DNA from: Scatosoma sp045577595
Lineage (GTDB): Bacteria > Bacillota > Clostridia > Christensenellales > Borkfalkiaceae
Length of the DNA: 6,162 nt
Assembly (NCBI GenBank): GCA_045577595.1
Contig: JAZNIR010000109.1
Span: 1 to 6,162 of the forward strand
Direction of reading: 5' to 3'
Part shown: piece after piece, positions 1 to 6,157 of the stretch
Layout: each line of letters begins with the position of its first letter
How positions within the stretch are numbered: position 1 is the first letter of the stretch
Program-made: the position numbers and the translations under genes
The notes under the pieces: generated by a model
The model's database searches: none
What the model saw: the letters and a program-made list of their open reading frames with translations, nothing else
What the model was told of the DNA's origin: nothing

Positions 1-1
1 G

Positions 2-1078
2 TTTATTAAACTCAACGCCGTCAACGCAGGGGTTGCGGACGTCAAAAAGGCGGTGGAAACGGCTCGGCAAAACTTGAAAATGTTTAATAAGCGTACCTAT
101 TTGATGCTGGACGAATGTCACCGTTTTAATAAGACGCAAAGCGATTCGTTGTTGCCTGCAATTGAGCAAGGAACGATTATTTTTATCGGTTCGACGACGG
201 AAAATCCGTACGCGTCGATGACGCCCGCTATCGTGTCGAGATGTCGGGTGTTCGAATTTAAGCATTTAACGAAAGAAGACATTGTCGGCGCACTCAAAAG
301 CGCGTTGAAAAGTCGGCATAAAGGGCTTGGCAAACAAGGCGTAACGGCGGACGAAGACGCTTTGCAACATATTGCGCTAATGGCGGGCGGGGATTTGCGT
401 TCGGCGTATAACGCGTTAGAACTCGCGGCGCTCACCAGCGAAATGGGTGAAGAAGGACGGGTACATATCACCCTTGCCGACGCCGAACAGTCCATTCAAA
501 GAAAAGCGCTTTCCTACAACGAAGATTCTTATTACGATTTTCTTTCGGCGTTTTGTAAATCGTTGCGGGGTAGCGACGCCAACGCCGCTCTTTATTATGC
601 AATGCGCTTAATCGAAGGGGGATGCGACCCTATGCTGATTGCCCGTCGGTTGGTGGTACATTCCGCCGAAGACGTGGGTATGGCAGACCCGCGCGCTTTG
701 CAAATGGCGACGTCTGCTATGTACGCGTTAGAAAAGATAGGGTATCCCGAAGGAATGATACCCCTTTCCGAAGCGATTATATACGTTTGCGAGACGGAAA
801 AGAGCAATACGGTGGTGGAAGCGATGTACGCGGCGAAAGCGGACGCGCGGGAAGTGCGCGACGACGACGTGCCTGCCTACTTAAAAGATAATTCGTTCGG
901 CAGTAAAGAAGACAAGGCGCAAAGCGGGAAATATAAATATCCGCACAATTACGGCGGGTACGTCGAACAACAATATTTACCCGATGCGTTAAAGGATAAA
1001 ATTTATTATACGCCGAGCGGACGCGGATTTGAAAAGGAAGTTTTCGAAATTCGTGGGCGCAAGGGAAAAAAACGTTAA
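2..1078 (+). CDS. rarA: Replication-associated recombination protein A (RarA/MgsA), 5'-truncated by the window edge
   Basis: AAA+ ATPase of the RarA/MgsA/WRNIP1 family, which acts in the cytoplasm at stalled or gapped replication forks together with SSB. The reading frame is open from base 2, giving 358 visible residues; family members are usually about 420-440 residues, so roughly the first 80, including the Walker A loop, lie outside the window. Seen in the sequence (numbering from the first visible residue): Walker B DECHRFNK at 37-44 (the family usually has DEIHRFNK), sensor 1 region GSTTENP, arginine finger segment SRCRVF, and sensor 2 GGDLRSAYNALELA. The C-terminal tetramerisation region has the family blocks ARRLVVHSAEDVGMADP, KSN and the terminal GGYVEQQYLPD. 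The GTG at base 53 is an internal codon, not the start, because homology continues upstream of it (FIKLNAVNAGV). No terminator is visible in the 55 bases before nrdR, so read-through into that gene is likely. Confidence 0.95.
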   Translation, partial: FIKLNAVNAGVADVKKAVETARQNLKMFNKRTYLMLDECHRFNKTQSDSLLPAIEQGTIIFIGSTTENPYASMTPAIVSRCRVFEFKHLTKEDIVGALKSALKSRHKGLGKQGVTADEDALQHIALMAGGDLRSAYNALELAALTSEMGEEGRVHITLADAEQSIQRKALSYNEDSYYDFLSAFCKSLRGSDANAALYYAMRLIEGGCDPMLIARRLVVHSAEDVGMADPRALQMATSAMYALEKIGYPEGMIPLSEAIIYVCETEKSNTVVEAMYAAKADAREVRDDDVPAYLKDNSFGSKEDKAQSGKYKYPHNYGGYVEQQYLPDALKDKIYYTPSGRGFEKEVFEIRGRKGKKR

Positions 1079-1122
1079 TAAAATAAAAATCAGCCTACCA
1101 AGTATGGATTGACGGCAAAAAC

Positions 1123-1132
1123 GGAGAAAAGG
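1123..1132 (+). promoter_or_regulatory. Ribosome binding site of nrdR
   Basis: GGAGAAAAGG lies just before the nrdR ATG. Its GGAG core ends seven bases from the start codon, which is good spacing and supports the ATG at 1134. The preceding intergenic stretch (1079-1122) is A-rich and has no clear hairpin or convincing promoter. Confidence 0.7.
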
Positions 1133-1133
1133 T

Positions 1134-1604
1134 ATGAAATGTTTGTATTGTGATTGTTCGGAAAGTAAGGTAATTGATTCCCGTTCGGCGGACGACGACA
1201 GAACGATTCGTCGCCGTAGGGAATGTATCGGTTGCGGACGGCGTTTTACGACGTACGAAACGATTGAAGTAACGCCCGTGCTCGTCGTGAAAAATAACGG
1301 TACGCGCCAATCGTTCAACGCGGAAAAAATCCGTAACGGTATTATTAAATCTTGCGAAAAACGTCCCGTGCCTATGTCGGTGATAGACGATATGGTGGCG
1401 GATATTTCCAAGCAAGTGTATAACAGTATGGAAAGCGAAATTACGACGAAAGCGATTGGGGAAATGGTGATGGAACGCTTGAAAAAAGTGGACGAAGTTT
1501 CGTACGTGCGCTACGCGTCGGTGTACCGTTCGTTTAAAGACCTTTCGTCGTTTATGTCCGAACTCAAACAAATGATGAAAGCGGATAAAAACAAATCCAA
1601 TTAA
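1134..1604 (+). CDS. nrdR: Transcriptional repressor NrdR of ribonucleotide reductase genes
   Basis: NrdR senses adenine nucleotides and represses class I, II or III ribonucleotide reductase operons by binding paired NrdR boxes. The 156-residue length is typical. The N-terminal zinc ribbon is complete: C3 and C6 (CLYC) pair with C31 and C34 (CIGC), enclosing the family block KVIDSR and an arginine-rich stretch ending GRRFTTYE. The ATP-cone follows at about residues 47-137, with VVKNNG, the block CEKRPV and the closing block YVRYASVYRSF. A lysine-rich tail follows. The start is fixed by the N-terminal MKC of the zinc ribbon and by a GGAG seven bases upstream. I saw no convincing NrdR box pair or reductase gene in the window, so its targets lie elsewhere. 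It sits between a fork-maintenance gene and ispG and is probably co-transcribed with both. Confidence 0.97.
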   Translation: MKCLYCDCSESKVIDSRSADDDRTIRRRRECIGCGRRFTTYETIEVTPVLVVKNNGTRQSFNAEKIRNGIIKSCEKRPVPMSVIDDMVADISKQVYNSMESEITTKAIGEMVMERLKKVDEVSYVRYASVYRSFKDLSSFMSELKQMMKADKNKSN

Positions 1605-1620
1605 AGGCGGAAAAGGGCGT

Positions 1621-2670
1621 ATGAAAATCACCAAGCAAGTGCTTGTAAAAAACGTAAAAATCGGCGGTGGAGCGCCTATATCCGTTCAATCTATGACGAC
1701 GACGAAAACGGCGGACGTGGAAAGTACGGTGGCGCAAATCGACGCGCTGGAAAAGGCGGGTTGCGATATCGTGCGCGTGGCGATAGCGGACGAAAGGGAC
1801 GCTGTGGCGGTGAAAGAAGTCGTTTCGAAAATCCGTTTGCCACTCGTTGCGGATATTCATTTTTCGCCCAAGCTTGCCGTTACGGCGATTGAAAACGGCG
1901 CGGACAAGGTGCGGATAAATCCCGGAAATATCGGCGGGGAAAAGGAAATAAAATACGTGGCGGATTGCGTAAAAGCGCACCGCATTCCCGTACGCGTGGG
2001 CGCGAATACGGGGAGCATAGAAAAACGCTTTTTGGAAAAGTACGGCAAAAACGAATATTCGCTGGTGGAAAGCGCGCTGTATAACGTGGGTATTTTGGAA
2101 AAATACGGCGTGCAAGACGTCGTGATTTCCGTAAAGGCGTCGTCCGTACCGCTCACCGTAAAAGCCTATCAATTATTGGCGCAAAAAACCGATTATCCGT
2201 TGCATTTAGGTGTAACCGAAGCGGGAACGACGGAAGCGGGCGTTATCAAAAGCGCGATTGGCATAGGCAGTTTGCTTGTAAACGGAATTGGGGATACGAT
2301 ACGCGTATCGCTCACGGATAATCCCGTAAAGGAAGTGGAAGCGGGAAGATTGATTTTGCGCGGTTGCGGTTTGGACGAAGAATACGTGGAAGTGGTGTCG
2401 TGCCCTACTTGCGGACGTTGCGAATGGGACAGTATGGCGCTGGCTGAAAAGGTGAGCGCGTTTGTAAAACCGTATAAAAAGAAATTAAAACTCGCCGTAA
2501 TGGGTTGCGTGGTGAACGGACCTGGCGAAGCGAAAGACGCCGAGCTTGGAATTGCGGGCGGAAAAGGCTTGTGTTTGCTTTTTAAACAAGGCGAGCCGTA
2601 TAAAAAAGTGGACGCAAAGGACGCGGAAAGGGAATTTTTTAAGGAAATAAGGTTGTTGTTAGATGAATAA
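1621..2670 (+). CDS. ispG: 4-hydroxy-3-methylbut-2-en-1-yl diphosphate synthase (IspG/GcpE)
   Basis: [4Fe-4S] enzyme of the MEP isoprenoid pathway. It reductively converts 2-C-methyl-D-erythritol 2,4-cyclodiphosphate to HMBPP, which IspH then uses. The 349-residue length suits the compact bacterial two-domain form. The N-terminal TIM barrel starts with the family block SVQSMTTTKTADVEST and includes the segments LVADIHF, VRINPGNIG and PVRVGANTGS. The C-terminal cluster domain has CPTCGRC with C264 and C267, and CVVNGPGE with C296 and E303. The spacing of these last two matches the C305/E312 cluster ligands of the E. coli enzyme, so the protein should be active. C261 is an additional conserved cysteine of this motif. 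The gene begins 16 bases after nrdR and its last 8 bases overlap the next gene, consistent with one operon. Confidence 0.98.
   Translation: MKITKQVLVKNVKIGGGAPISVQSMTTTKTADVESTVAQIDALEKAGCDIVRVAIADERDAVAVKEVVSKIRLPLVADIHFSPKLAVTAIENGADKVRINPGNIGGEKEIKYVADCVKAHRIPVRVGANTGSIEKRFLEKYGKNEYSLVESALYNVGILEKYGVQDVVISVKASSVPLTVKAYQLLAQKTDYPLHLGVTEAGTTEAGVIKSAIGIGSLLVNGIGDTIRVSLTDNPVKEVEAGRLILRGCGLDEEYVEVVSCPTCGRCEWDSMALAEKVSAFVKPYKKKLKLAVMGCVVNGPGEAKDAELGIAGGKGLCLLFKQGEPYKKVDAKDAEREFFKEIRLLLDE
2663..2670 (+). other. 8-base overlap of the ispG end with the next start (ATGAATAA)
   Basis: The ATG of the exonuclease gene lies inside the last codons of ispG, whose TAA ends five bases later in another frame. 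An AAGG at 2649-2652 lies ten bases upstream of this ATG and is a weak ribosome binding site. The arrangement favours translational coupling, with ribosomes finishing ispG restarting on the downstream gene. Confidence 0.75.
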
Positions 2671-4234
2671 GTTGGAAGCGTATTTAACAAAAATCCGCGA
2701 ATTGGACGGGTTAAAAAACGCAATTCTTTGCGGGATTACGGTGGCGAAACGGGATAAAAGCGCCGAATTTTTTCTCGTTACCGACAAGGGATATACGGCA
2801 ATCGAAGAAAGAAAAGCGCAAGAGATTTCCCAAGAATATTTACCGAAAGATTTTATCGCGCGAATGAAAATCGTAAAGCGCGTACCCGACGAAGAAATCG
2901 TGCGCAGTAAAATATATCAATATATCAGCGTGAAATTTCCTGCGGCAAGCGCGTTTTTAGAAGAAAAAAACATACACGTAGAAATGCTGTCAAGCGGGGC
3001 GAATTTTTACGTGGATATTGCATCGGGCGAACGCAAAGCGTTTGAATCGGGCAGAATACTCGACGAAGTAAGCGGGTATTTGAAAACGGTGTTTTGCGGT
3101 AGTTTCTACGGCAACGTGCGGGTGGTGGAAAAGGAAGAAATAGACGTTTCGTTATTGGAAGAAACGATTGAAGCGGAAGAAGAAATCGTAAACGAAATCC
3201 GCCGTTTTCCTATTTGCGATTTTAAGCGTTTGGACGGCGCGGATACGTTGCCGACGCACGCGGTGTATATGGCGGACTGCGTGAATGAAGAAGGCGTATT
3301 CGCTATTTGCGGAAAAGTAACGTATATCGAAGAAAAACAATACGTAAAGCATAACGAAAAAACGGGGGAAGACGTGCAAAAATCCCGCTTTTCCATTTCG
3401 CTTACCGACGGTACTTCCGCCGTGCGTACCACCTATTTCCCCAAGAAAGCGACGGTGGATAAAGTGCGGGAAATCAAGGCGGGGGACAGTTTGGTAATTA
3501 TCGGGGAAAACGAAGAATTTAACGGAAACCGTTCTTTCCGCGCAGGGAAAATTAACTACGGAAATCCGCCCGAAAACTTTACGCCAATCGCGCGAAAAAG
3601 CAAACCCGTGCCGAAATTTTATCACGCCGTGCATCCCGAAGAATACGTCGATTATACGCAAGCGGGACTGTTCGACAGTTTGGATAAACCCGCCGCGCTT
3701 AAAGACAACGTTTTCGTCGTGTTCGATTTGGAAACGACGGGGTTAAACAACAATCCCGCTATGGGTAGAATGGATAAAATTATCGAAATCGGCGCGGTGA
3801 AAATCGTGGGCGGAGAAGTGCGCGAAAAGTTTTCGTCGTTCGTCGCTTGTAACGAAAAATTACCTACGCAAATCGTCGATTTGACGGGTATTACCGACGA
3901 AATGCTCGTCGGCGCGCCTACGATTGAAAAGGTTATTCCCGACTTTTTCAAATTTATCGACGGCGCGTATTTGGTGGGACATAACGTTACGTTCGACTAC
4001 CGTTTCGTGCAATATTACGGCGAACAAAACGGGTATATGATTGAAAATATGCAGTTCGACACGTACGCGTTGGCGCAAGAGTTGTTGCGCGGAAAGCTTT
4101 CTAATTACAAGTTAAATACGGTGGGCGATTATTTCGGTTTTTCTTTTAATCACCATAGGGCGTTTGAAGACGCCGCCGTTACGGCAAAAATATTTATTGA
4201 ATTTATAAAAATGAAAGGCTCGTTGCCTATTTAA
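2663..4234 (+). CDS. PolC-like protein with N-terminal domain, OB fold and DEDDh 3'-5' exonuclease, but no polymerase
   Basis: Predicted 3'-5' exonuclease of 523 residues resembling the front part of Gram-positive DNA polymerase III PolC. Residues 1 to about 165 resemble the PolC N-terminal domain (weak recognition). They are followed by an acidic, probably helical segment (about 155-180), then an OB-fold-like domain (about 195-300) containing the block RFSISLTDGTSAVRTTYF. A linker of about 50 residues holds QAGLF (333-337). The exonuclease domain (about 352-518) has all five DEDDh residues: D355 and E357 in DLETTG, D445 in GHNVTFD, and H498 and D503 in HRAFED, so it should be catalytically active. 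Full PolC is about 1400-1450 residues. Here the PHP domain, which normally surrounds the exonuclease, and the polymerase are both absent, and the next gene starts 11 bases after the stop. Position directly after ispG matches that of polC in many Clostridia. It could be a proofreading subunit acting in trans, or a repair exonuclease; I cannot tell which. Confidence 0.82.
   Translation: MNKLEAYLTKIRELDGLKNAILCGITVAKRDKSAEFFLVTDKGYTAIEERKAQEISQEYLPKDFIARMKIVKRVPDEEIVRSKIYQYISVKFPAASAFLEEKNIHVEMLSSGANFYVDIASGERKAFESGRILDEVSGYLKTVFCGSFYGNVRVVEKEEIDVSLLEETIEAEEEIVNEIRRFPICDFKRLDGADTLPTHAVYMADCVNEEGVFAICGKVTYIEEKQYVKHNEKTGEDVQKSRFSISLTDGTSAVRTTYFPKKATVDKVREIKAGDSLVIIGENEEFNGNRSFRAGKINYGNPPENFTPIARKSKPVPKFYHAVHPEEYVDYTQAGLFDSLDKPAALKDNVFVVFDLETTGLNNNPAMGRMDKIIEIGAVKIVGGEVREKFSSFVACNEKLPTQIVDLTGITDEMLVGAPTIEKVIPDFFKFIDGAYLVGHNVTFDYRFVQYYGEQNGYMIENMQFDTYALAQELLRGKLSNYKLNTVGDYFGFSFNHHRAFEDAAVTAKIFIEFIKMKGSLPI
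3659..3673 (+). other. Candidate beta-clamp-binding motif (QAGLF) in the exonuclease protein
   Basis: Residues 333-337 read QAGLF and are followed by D. This fits the Q-x-x-L-F form of the bacterial sliding-clamp-binding pentapeptide (consensus close to QL[S/D]LF). It lies in the probably flexible linker between the OB domain and the exonuclease, where such motifs are usually accessible. The assignment rests on a short motif only. Confidence 0.4.
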
Positions 4235-4240
4235 AAGGAG
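4233..4240 (+). promoter_or_regulatory. Strong ribosome binding site of the manA-glucokinase ORF
   Basis: AAAAGGAG overlaps the TAA stop of the exonuclease gene and ends five bases before the ATG at 4246. It is the reference ribosome binding site in this window, and an identical copy occurs inside the ORF at 5121-5128. Confidence 0.8.
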
Positions 4241-4245
4241 CGTAT

Positions 4246-6099
4246 ATGCGTATTGAAAAATTATATCCCGAATGTATGAACAACCTTTGGGGCGGAAATA
4301 AATTGAAAACTTTATACGGGAAGATAACCGATAAAACGCCGTGCGCGGAAAGTTGGGAGCTTTCTTTCCACAAAGCGGGGGAAACGAAATTAAAGAGCGG
4401 AGAGACGCTTGCAAAGGCGGTAGAAAAGAAAGAACTTGGCGCAAACGCTTGCGATTTTCCCTTTTTTCCTACGCTGATTAAATTTATCGACGCGCAAGAC
4501 GATTTGTCCGTGCAAGTGCACCCGTCTGATGCCTACGCTTTACAAAAGGAAAATTCGTTTGGGAAAACGGAAACGTGGTATATCGTAGACGCAGAAGAAG
4601 GCGCGGGGATATACTTGGGCTTTAAAAGGGACGTAACCCGTGAAGAGTACGAAAAAGCGATTGCCGAAAAAAAGCTTACCGAGCTTTTGAATTTTTACGA
4701 AGTGAAAGCGGGCGAATGTTATTTTATTCCGTCGGGTACGATACACGCTATCGGCAAAGGGTGTTTGATTTGCGAAATCCAGCAAAACAGCAATCTTACT
4801 TACCGCGTGTACGATTACGGGCGTAAGGATAAGGACGGGAAAGAACGGGAATTGCACGTGGAAAAGGCGTTGCAAGTAACCGATTTGAAAAAATTCGAAA
4901 ACAAAACGCTTACGGCGGAAGTGGACGGTGGAAAGCGGATTGCCGTCAGCAAATATTTCACCGTAACCAAATACGCGTTGCAAGGGGAAAAAACCTTTCA
5001 AACGGACGGTAAATCGTTCGTATGTGTAACGTGCGTAAAAGGCGCGGGGGAAATTGACGAACAAATAATAAAAGCGGGCGACAGTTTTTTCGTGCCCGCA
5101 AATTATGGGAAATATGCAATAAAAGGAGATTTGGAAATGATTATGACGGAAATTCGTAAATATTACGTAGGTATCGACCTTGGCGGTACGTTTATCAAAG
5201 GGGGTATCGTCGACGATTTAGGGAATATAATCGTCTCGGATAAAGTGCCCACCGAAAGTCAATTCGGCGGGGGTAGGGTTGTAACGAATATTGCAAATTT
5301 GGTGGAAACGTTGCTTGCAAAAGCCAATTTAACCAAAGACGACGTAGTCGGTATCGGCGCGGGCGTGCCCGGAATGATAGACGGCAAAAAAGGGGAAGTG
5401 GTGTTTTCCAATAATTTGGCTTGGGAACATTTCTTTATTTCGGAAGAAGTGGAAAAACTGACGGGGTTGCCCGTAAAAATAGCCAACGACGCCAACGTAG
5501 CGGCGCTTGGCGAAACGAAATTCGGGTGCGGAAAAGCCTATCAAACGACGATTTTAATTACGCTCGGCACGGGCGTGGGCGGTGGTATCGTGTTGGACGG
5601 AAAGCTGTACGAAGGCAACCGTTCGGCGGGCGCGGAACTCGGGCACGCGGTTATCGTGGCTGGCGGTGAACAATGTACGTGTGGAAGAAAGGGGTGTTTC
5701 GAGGCGTATTCTTCGGCGACGGCGCTTATTCGCAACACCAAACGCGCGATGGAAGCGGATAAAAACAGTAAGATGTGGGAAATCGGCTCGTTGGATAACG
5801 TAACGGGAAAAACGGCGTTCGATTATAAAGACGTGGACGCGTCGGCGAAAGCGGTGGTGGACGATTATATCGAAAAATTGGCGGTGGGGCTTACCAATCT
5901 TGCCAACGAATTCCGTCCCGAAGCGATTTTGCTCGGCGGTGGGGTTTGCGCGCAAGGGGATAACCTTGTAAAGCCCTTACAAGCTTTGCTGGATAGAGAT
6001 ATTTTCGCGGGGGATAAAGGTCCGCAAGTAAAAATTTTAACGGCGACGCTTGGCAACAGCGCGGGCATTTTGGGTGCGGCAGCGCTTTTAATGGATTAA
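4246..6099 (+). CDS. Fused class I mannose-6-phosphate isomerase and ROK-family glucokinase
   Basis: A single 617-residue ORF with two complete enzymes. Residues 1 to about 302 are a short, Bacillus-type class I phosphomannose isomerase (ManA), a Zn-dependent cupin that interconverts mannose-6-phosphate and fructose-6-phosphate. Probable zinc ligands are Q90 and H92 (QVHP), E109 (KTETWY) and H167 (PSGTIHAIG), with the active-site block QQNSNLTYRVYDYGR after them. Residues 304 to 617 are a ROK kinase closest in pattern to GlcK: phosphate-binding GIDLGGT at 309-315, catalytic D415 in NDAN, the GTGVGGG loop, sugar-binding E464 and H467, zinc-binding C477, C479 and C484 in CTCGRKGC, and GGGV near 563. 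Nothing essential is missing in either half. There is almost no linker: the last ManA strand (GDLEMIMTEI) runs straight into the first ROK strand (KYYVGID). Glucose is the likeliest kinase substrate, but ROK enzymes may also take mannose or fructose. The fused frame may also produce the kinase alone from an internal start. Confidence 0.9.
   Translation: MRIEKLYPECMNNLWGGNKLKTLYGKITDKTPCAESWELSFHKAGETKLKSGETLAKAVEKKELGANACDFPFFPTLIKFIDAQDDLSVQVHPSDAYALQKENSFGKTETWYIVDAEEGAGIYLGFKRDVTREEYEKAIAEKKLTELLNFYEVKAGECYFIPSGTIHAIGKGCLICEIQQNSNLTYRVYDYGRKDKDGKERELHVEKALQVTDLKKFENKTLTAEVDGGKRIAVSKYFTVTKYALQGEKTFQTDGKSFVCVTCVKGAGEIDEQIIKAGDSFFVPANYGKYAIKGDLEMIMTEIRKYYVGIDLGGTFIKGGIVDDLGNIIVSDKVPTESQFGGGRVVTNIANLVETLLAKANLTKDDVVGIGAGVPGMIDGKKGEVVFSNNLAWEHFFISEEVEKLTGLPVKIANDANVAALGETKFGCGKAYQTTILITLGTGVGGGIVLDGKLYEGNRSAGAELGHAVIVAGGEQCTCGRKGCFEAYSSATALIRNTKRAMEADKNSKMWEIGSLDNVTGKTAFDYKDVDASAKAVVDDYIEKLAVGLTNLANEFRPEAILLGGGVCAQGDNLVKPLQALLDRDIFAGDKGPQVKILTATLGNSAGILGAAALLMD
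5121..5128 (+). promoter_or_regulatory. Internal ribosome binding site at the ManA-kinase joint
   Basis: AAAAGGAG, identical to the site that starts this ORF, lies inside the coding sequence and ends eight bases before an in-frame ATG at 5137 (Met298). A second in-frame ATG lies at 5143. The position at the exact domain boundary makes chance less likely, although AAA-GGA codes for plausible ManA residues (K293, G294). Confidence 0.6.
5137..6099 (+). CDS. glcK: Possible separate ROK glucokinase product from the internal start
   Basis: This is an alternative, nested reading of the same frame, not an additional locus. Starting at Met298 gives a 320-residue protein beginning MIMTEIRKYYVGIDLGGT, close to the usual length of GlcK-type glucokinases (B. 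subtilis GlcK is about 321 residues). It contains every kinase motif: GIDLGGT, NDAN with the catalytic aspartate, GTGVGGG, E-x-x-H and the CxCxxxxC zinc site. The enzyme would phosphorylate glucose with ATP at the head of glycolysis. The start choice rests on the AAAAGGAG eight bases upstream. Whether it is used, alone or together with the 617-residue fusion, cannot be decided from sequence. Confidence 0.5.
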   Translation: MIMTEIRKYYVGIDLGGTFIKGGIVDDLGNIIVSDKVPTESQFGGGRVVTNIANLVETLLAKANLTKDDVVGIGAGVPGMIDGKKGEVVFSNNLAWEHFFISEEVEKLTGLPVKIANDANVAALGETKFGCGKAYQTTILITLGTGVGGGIVLDGKLYEGNRSAGAELGHAVIVAGGEQCTCGRKGCFEAYSSATALIRNTKRAMEADKNSKMWEIGSLDNVTGKTAFDYKDVDASAKAVVDDYIEKLAVGLTNLANEFRPEAILLGGGVCAQGDNLVKPLQALLDRDIFAGDKGPQVKILTATLGNSAGILGAAALLMD

Positions 6100-6116
6100 A
6101 AAAGAGGGTAAAAAAC

Positions 6117-6157
6117 GGCGTGTGGGGAAAAAAAAAGCCCACGCCCCCCTTTTTTTT
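6117..6157 (+). terminator. Intrinsic (Rho-independent) terminator closing the operon
   Basis: Eighteen bases after the last stop codon, a GC-rich stem forms between GG-C-GTGTGGG (6117-6126) and CCCACGC-C-CC (6138-6147). It has one C/C mismatch and one G-U pair, around an A-rich 11-base loop, and is followed by a run of eight T (6150-6157). An alternative pairing with a bulged T (GGCGTG with CACGCC) is equally reasonable. A short A run at 6110-6115 on the left side could let it also work on transcripts from the opposite strand. Confidence 0.85.

Noticed and set aside
53..55. GTG as the true start of the first gene
   Set aside because: The frame is open to the window edge and the upstream residues FIKLNAVNAGVADV match the conserved RarA segment before Walker B, so the gene is simply cut by the window.
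110..133. DECH motif suggesting a DEAD/DEAH-type helicase
   Set aside because: The context DECHRFNK with a following STTEN and SRCRVF is the RarA Walker B region, and the C-terminal half is clearly RarA.
1109..1138. TTGACG (1109-1114) with TATGAA (1133-1138) as a promoter for nrdR
   Set aside because: The spacing of 18 is acceptable, but the -10 element would overlap the nrdR start codon and transcription would begin inside the gene.
1564..2172. Long minus-strand open frame (202 residues) opposite ispG, and a similar one at 1095-1634 opposite nrdR
   Set aside because: Both lie entirely or mostly opposite confidently identified genes. Their translations are rich in H, R and F without recognisable domains, as expected from the complement of GA-rich codons.
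2912..2930. Repeat of ATATATCA within the exonuclease gene as a possible regulatory or NrdR-box-like site
   Set aside because: It encodes an ordinary I-Y-Q-Y-I-S stretch, is inside a gene, and does not match the paired NrdR box pattern.
5054..5070. TTGACG followed by AATAAT inside manA as an internal promoter for the kinase
   Set aside because: The two elements are only five bases apart, and nothing resembling a -10 box lies 16-18 bases downstream.
5421..5669. Plus-strand 82-residue open frame within the kinase region
   Set aside because: It is out of frame with the kinase, whose motifs are unbroken across this stretch; the arginine-rich translation is a shadow.
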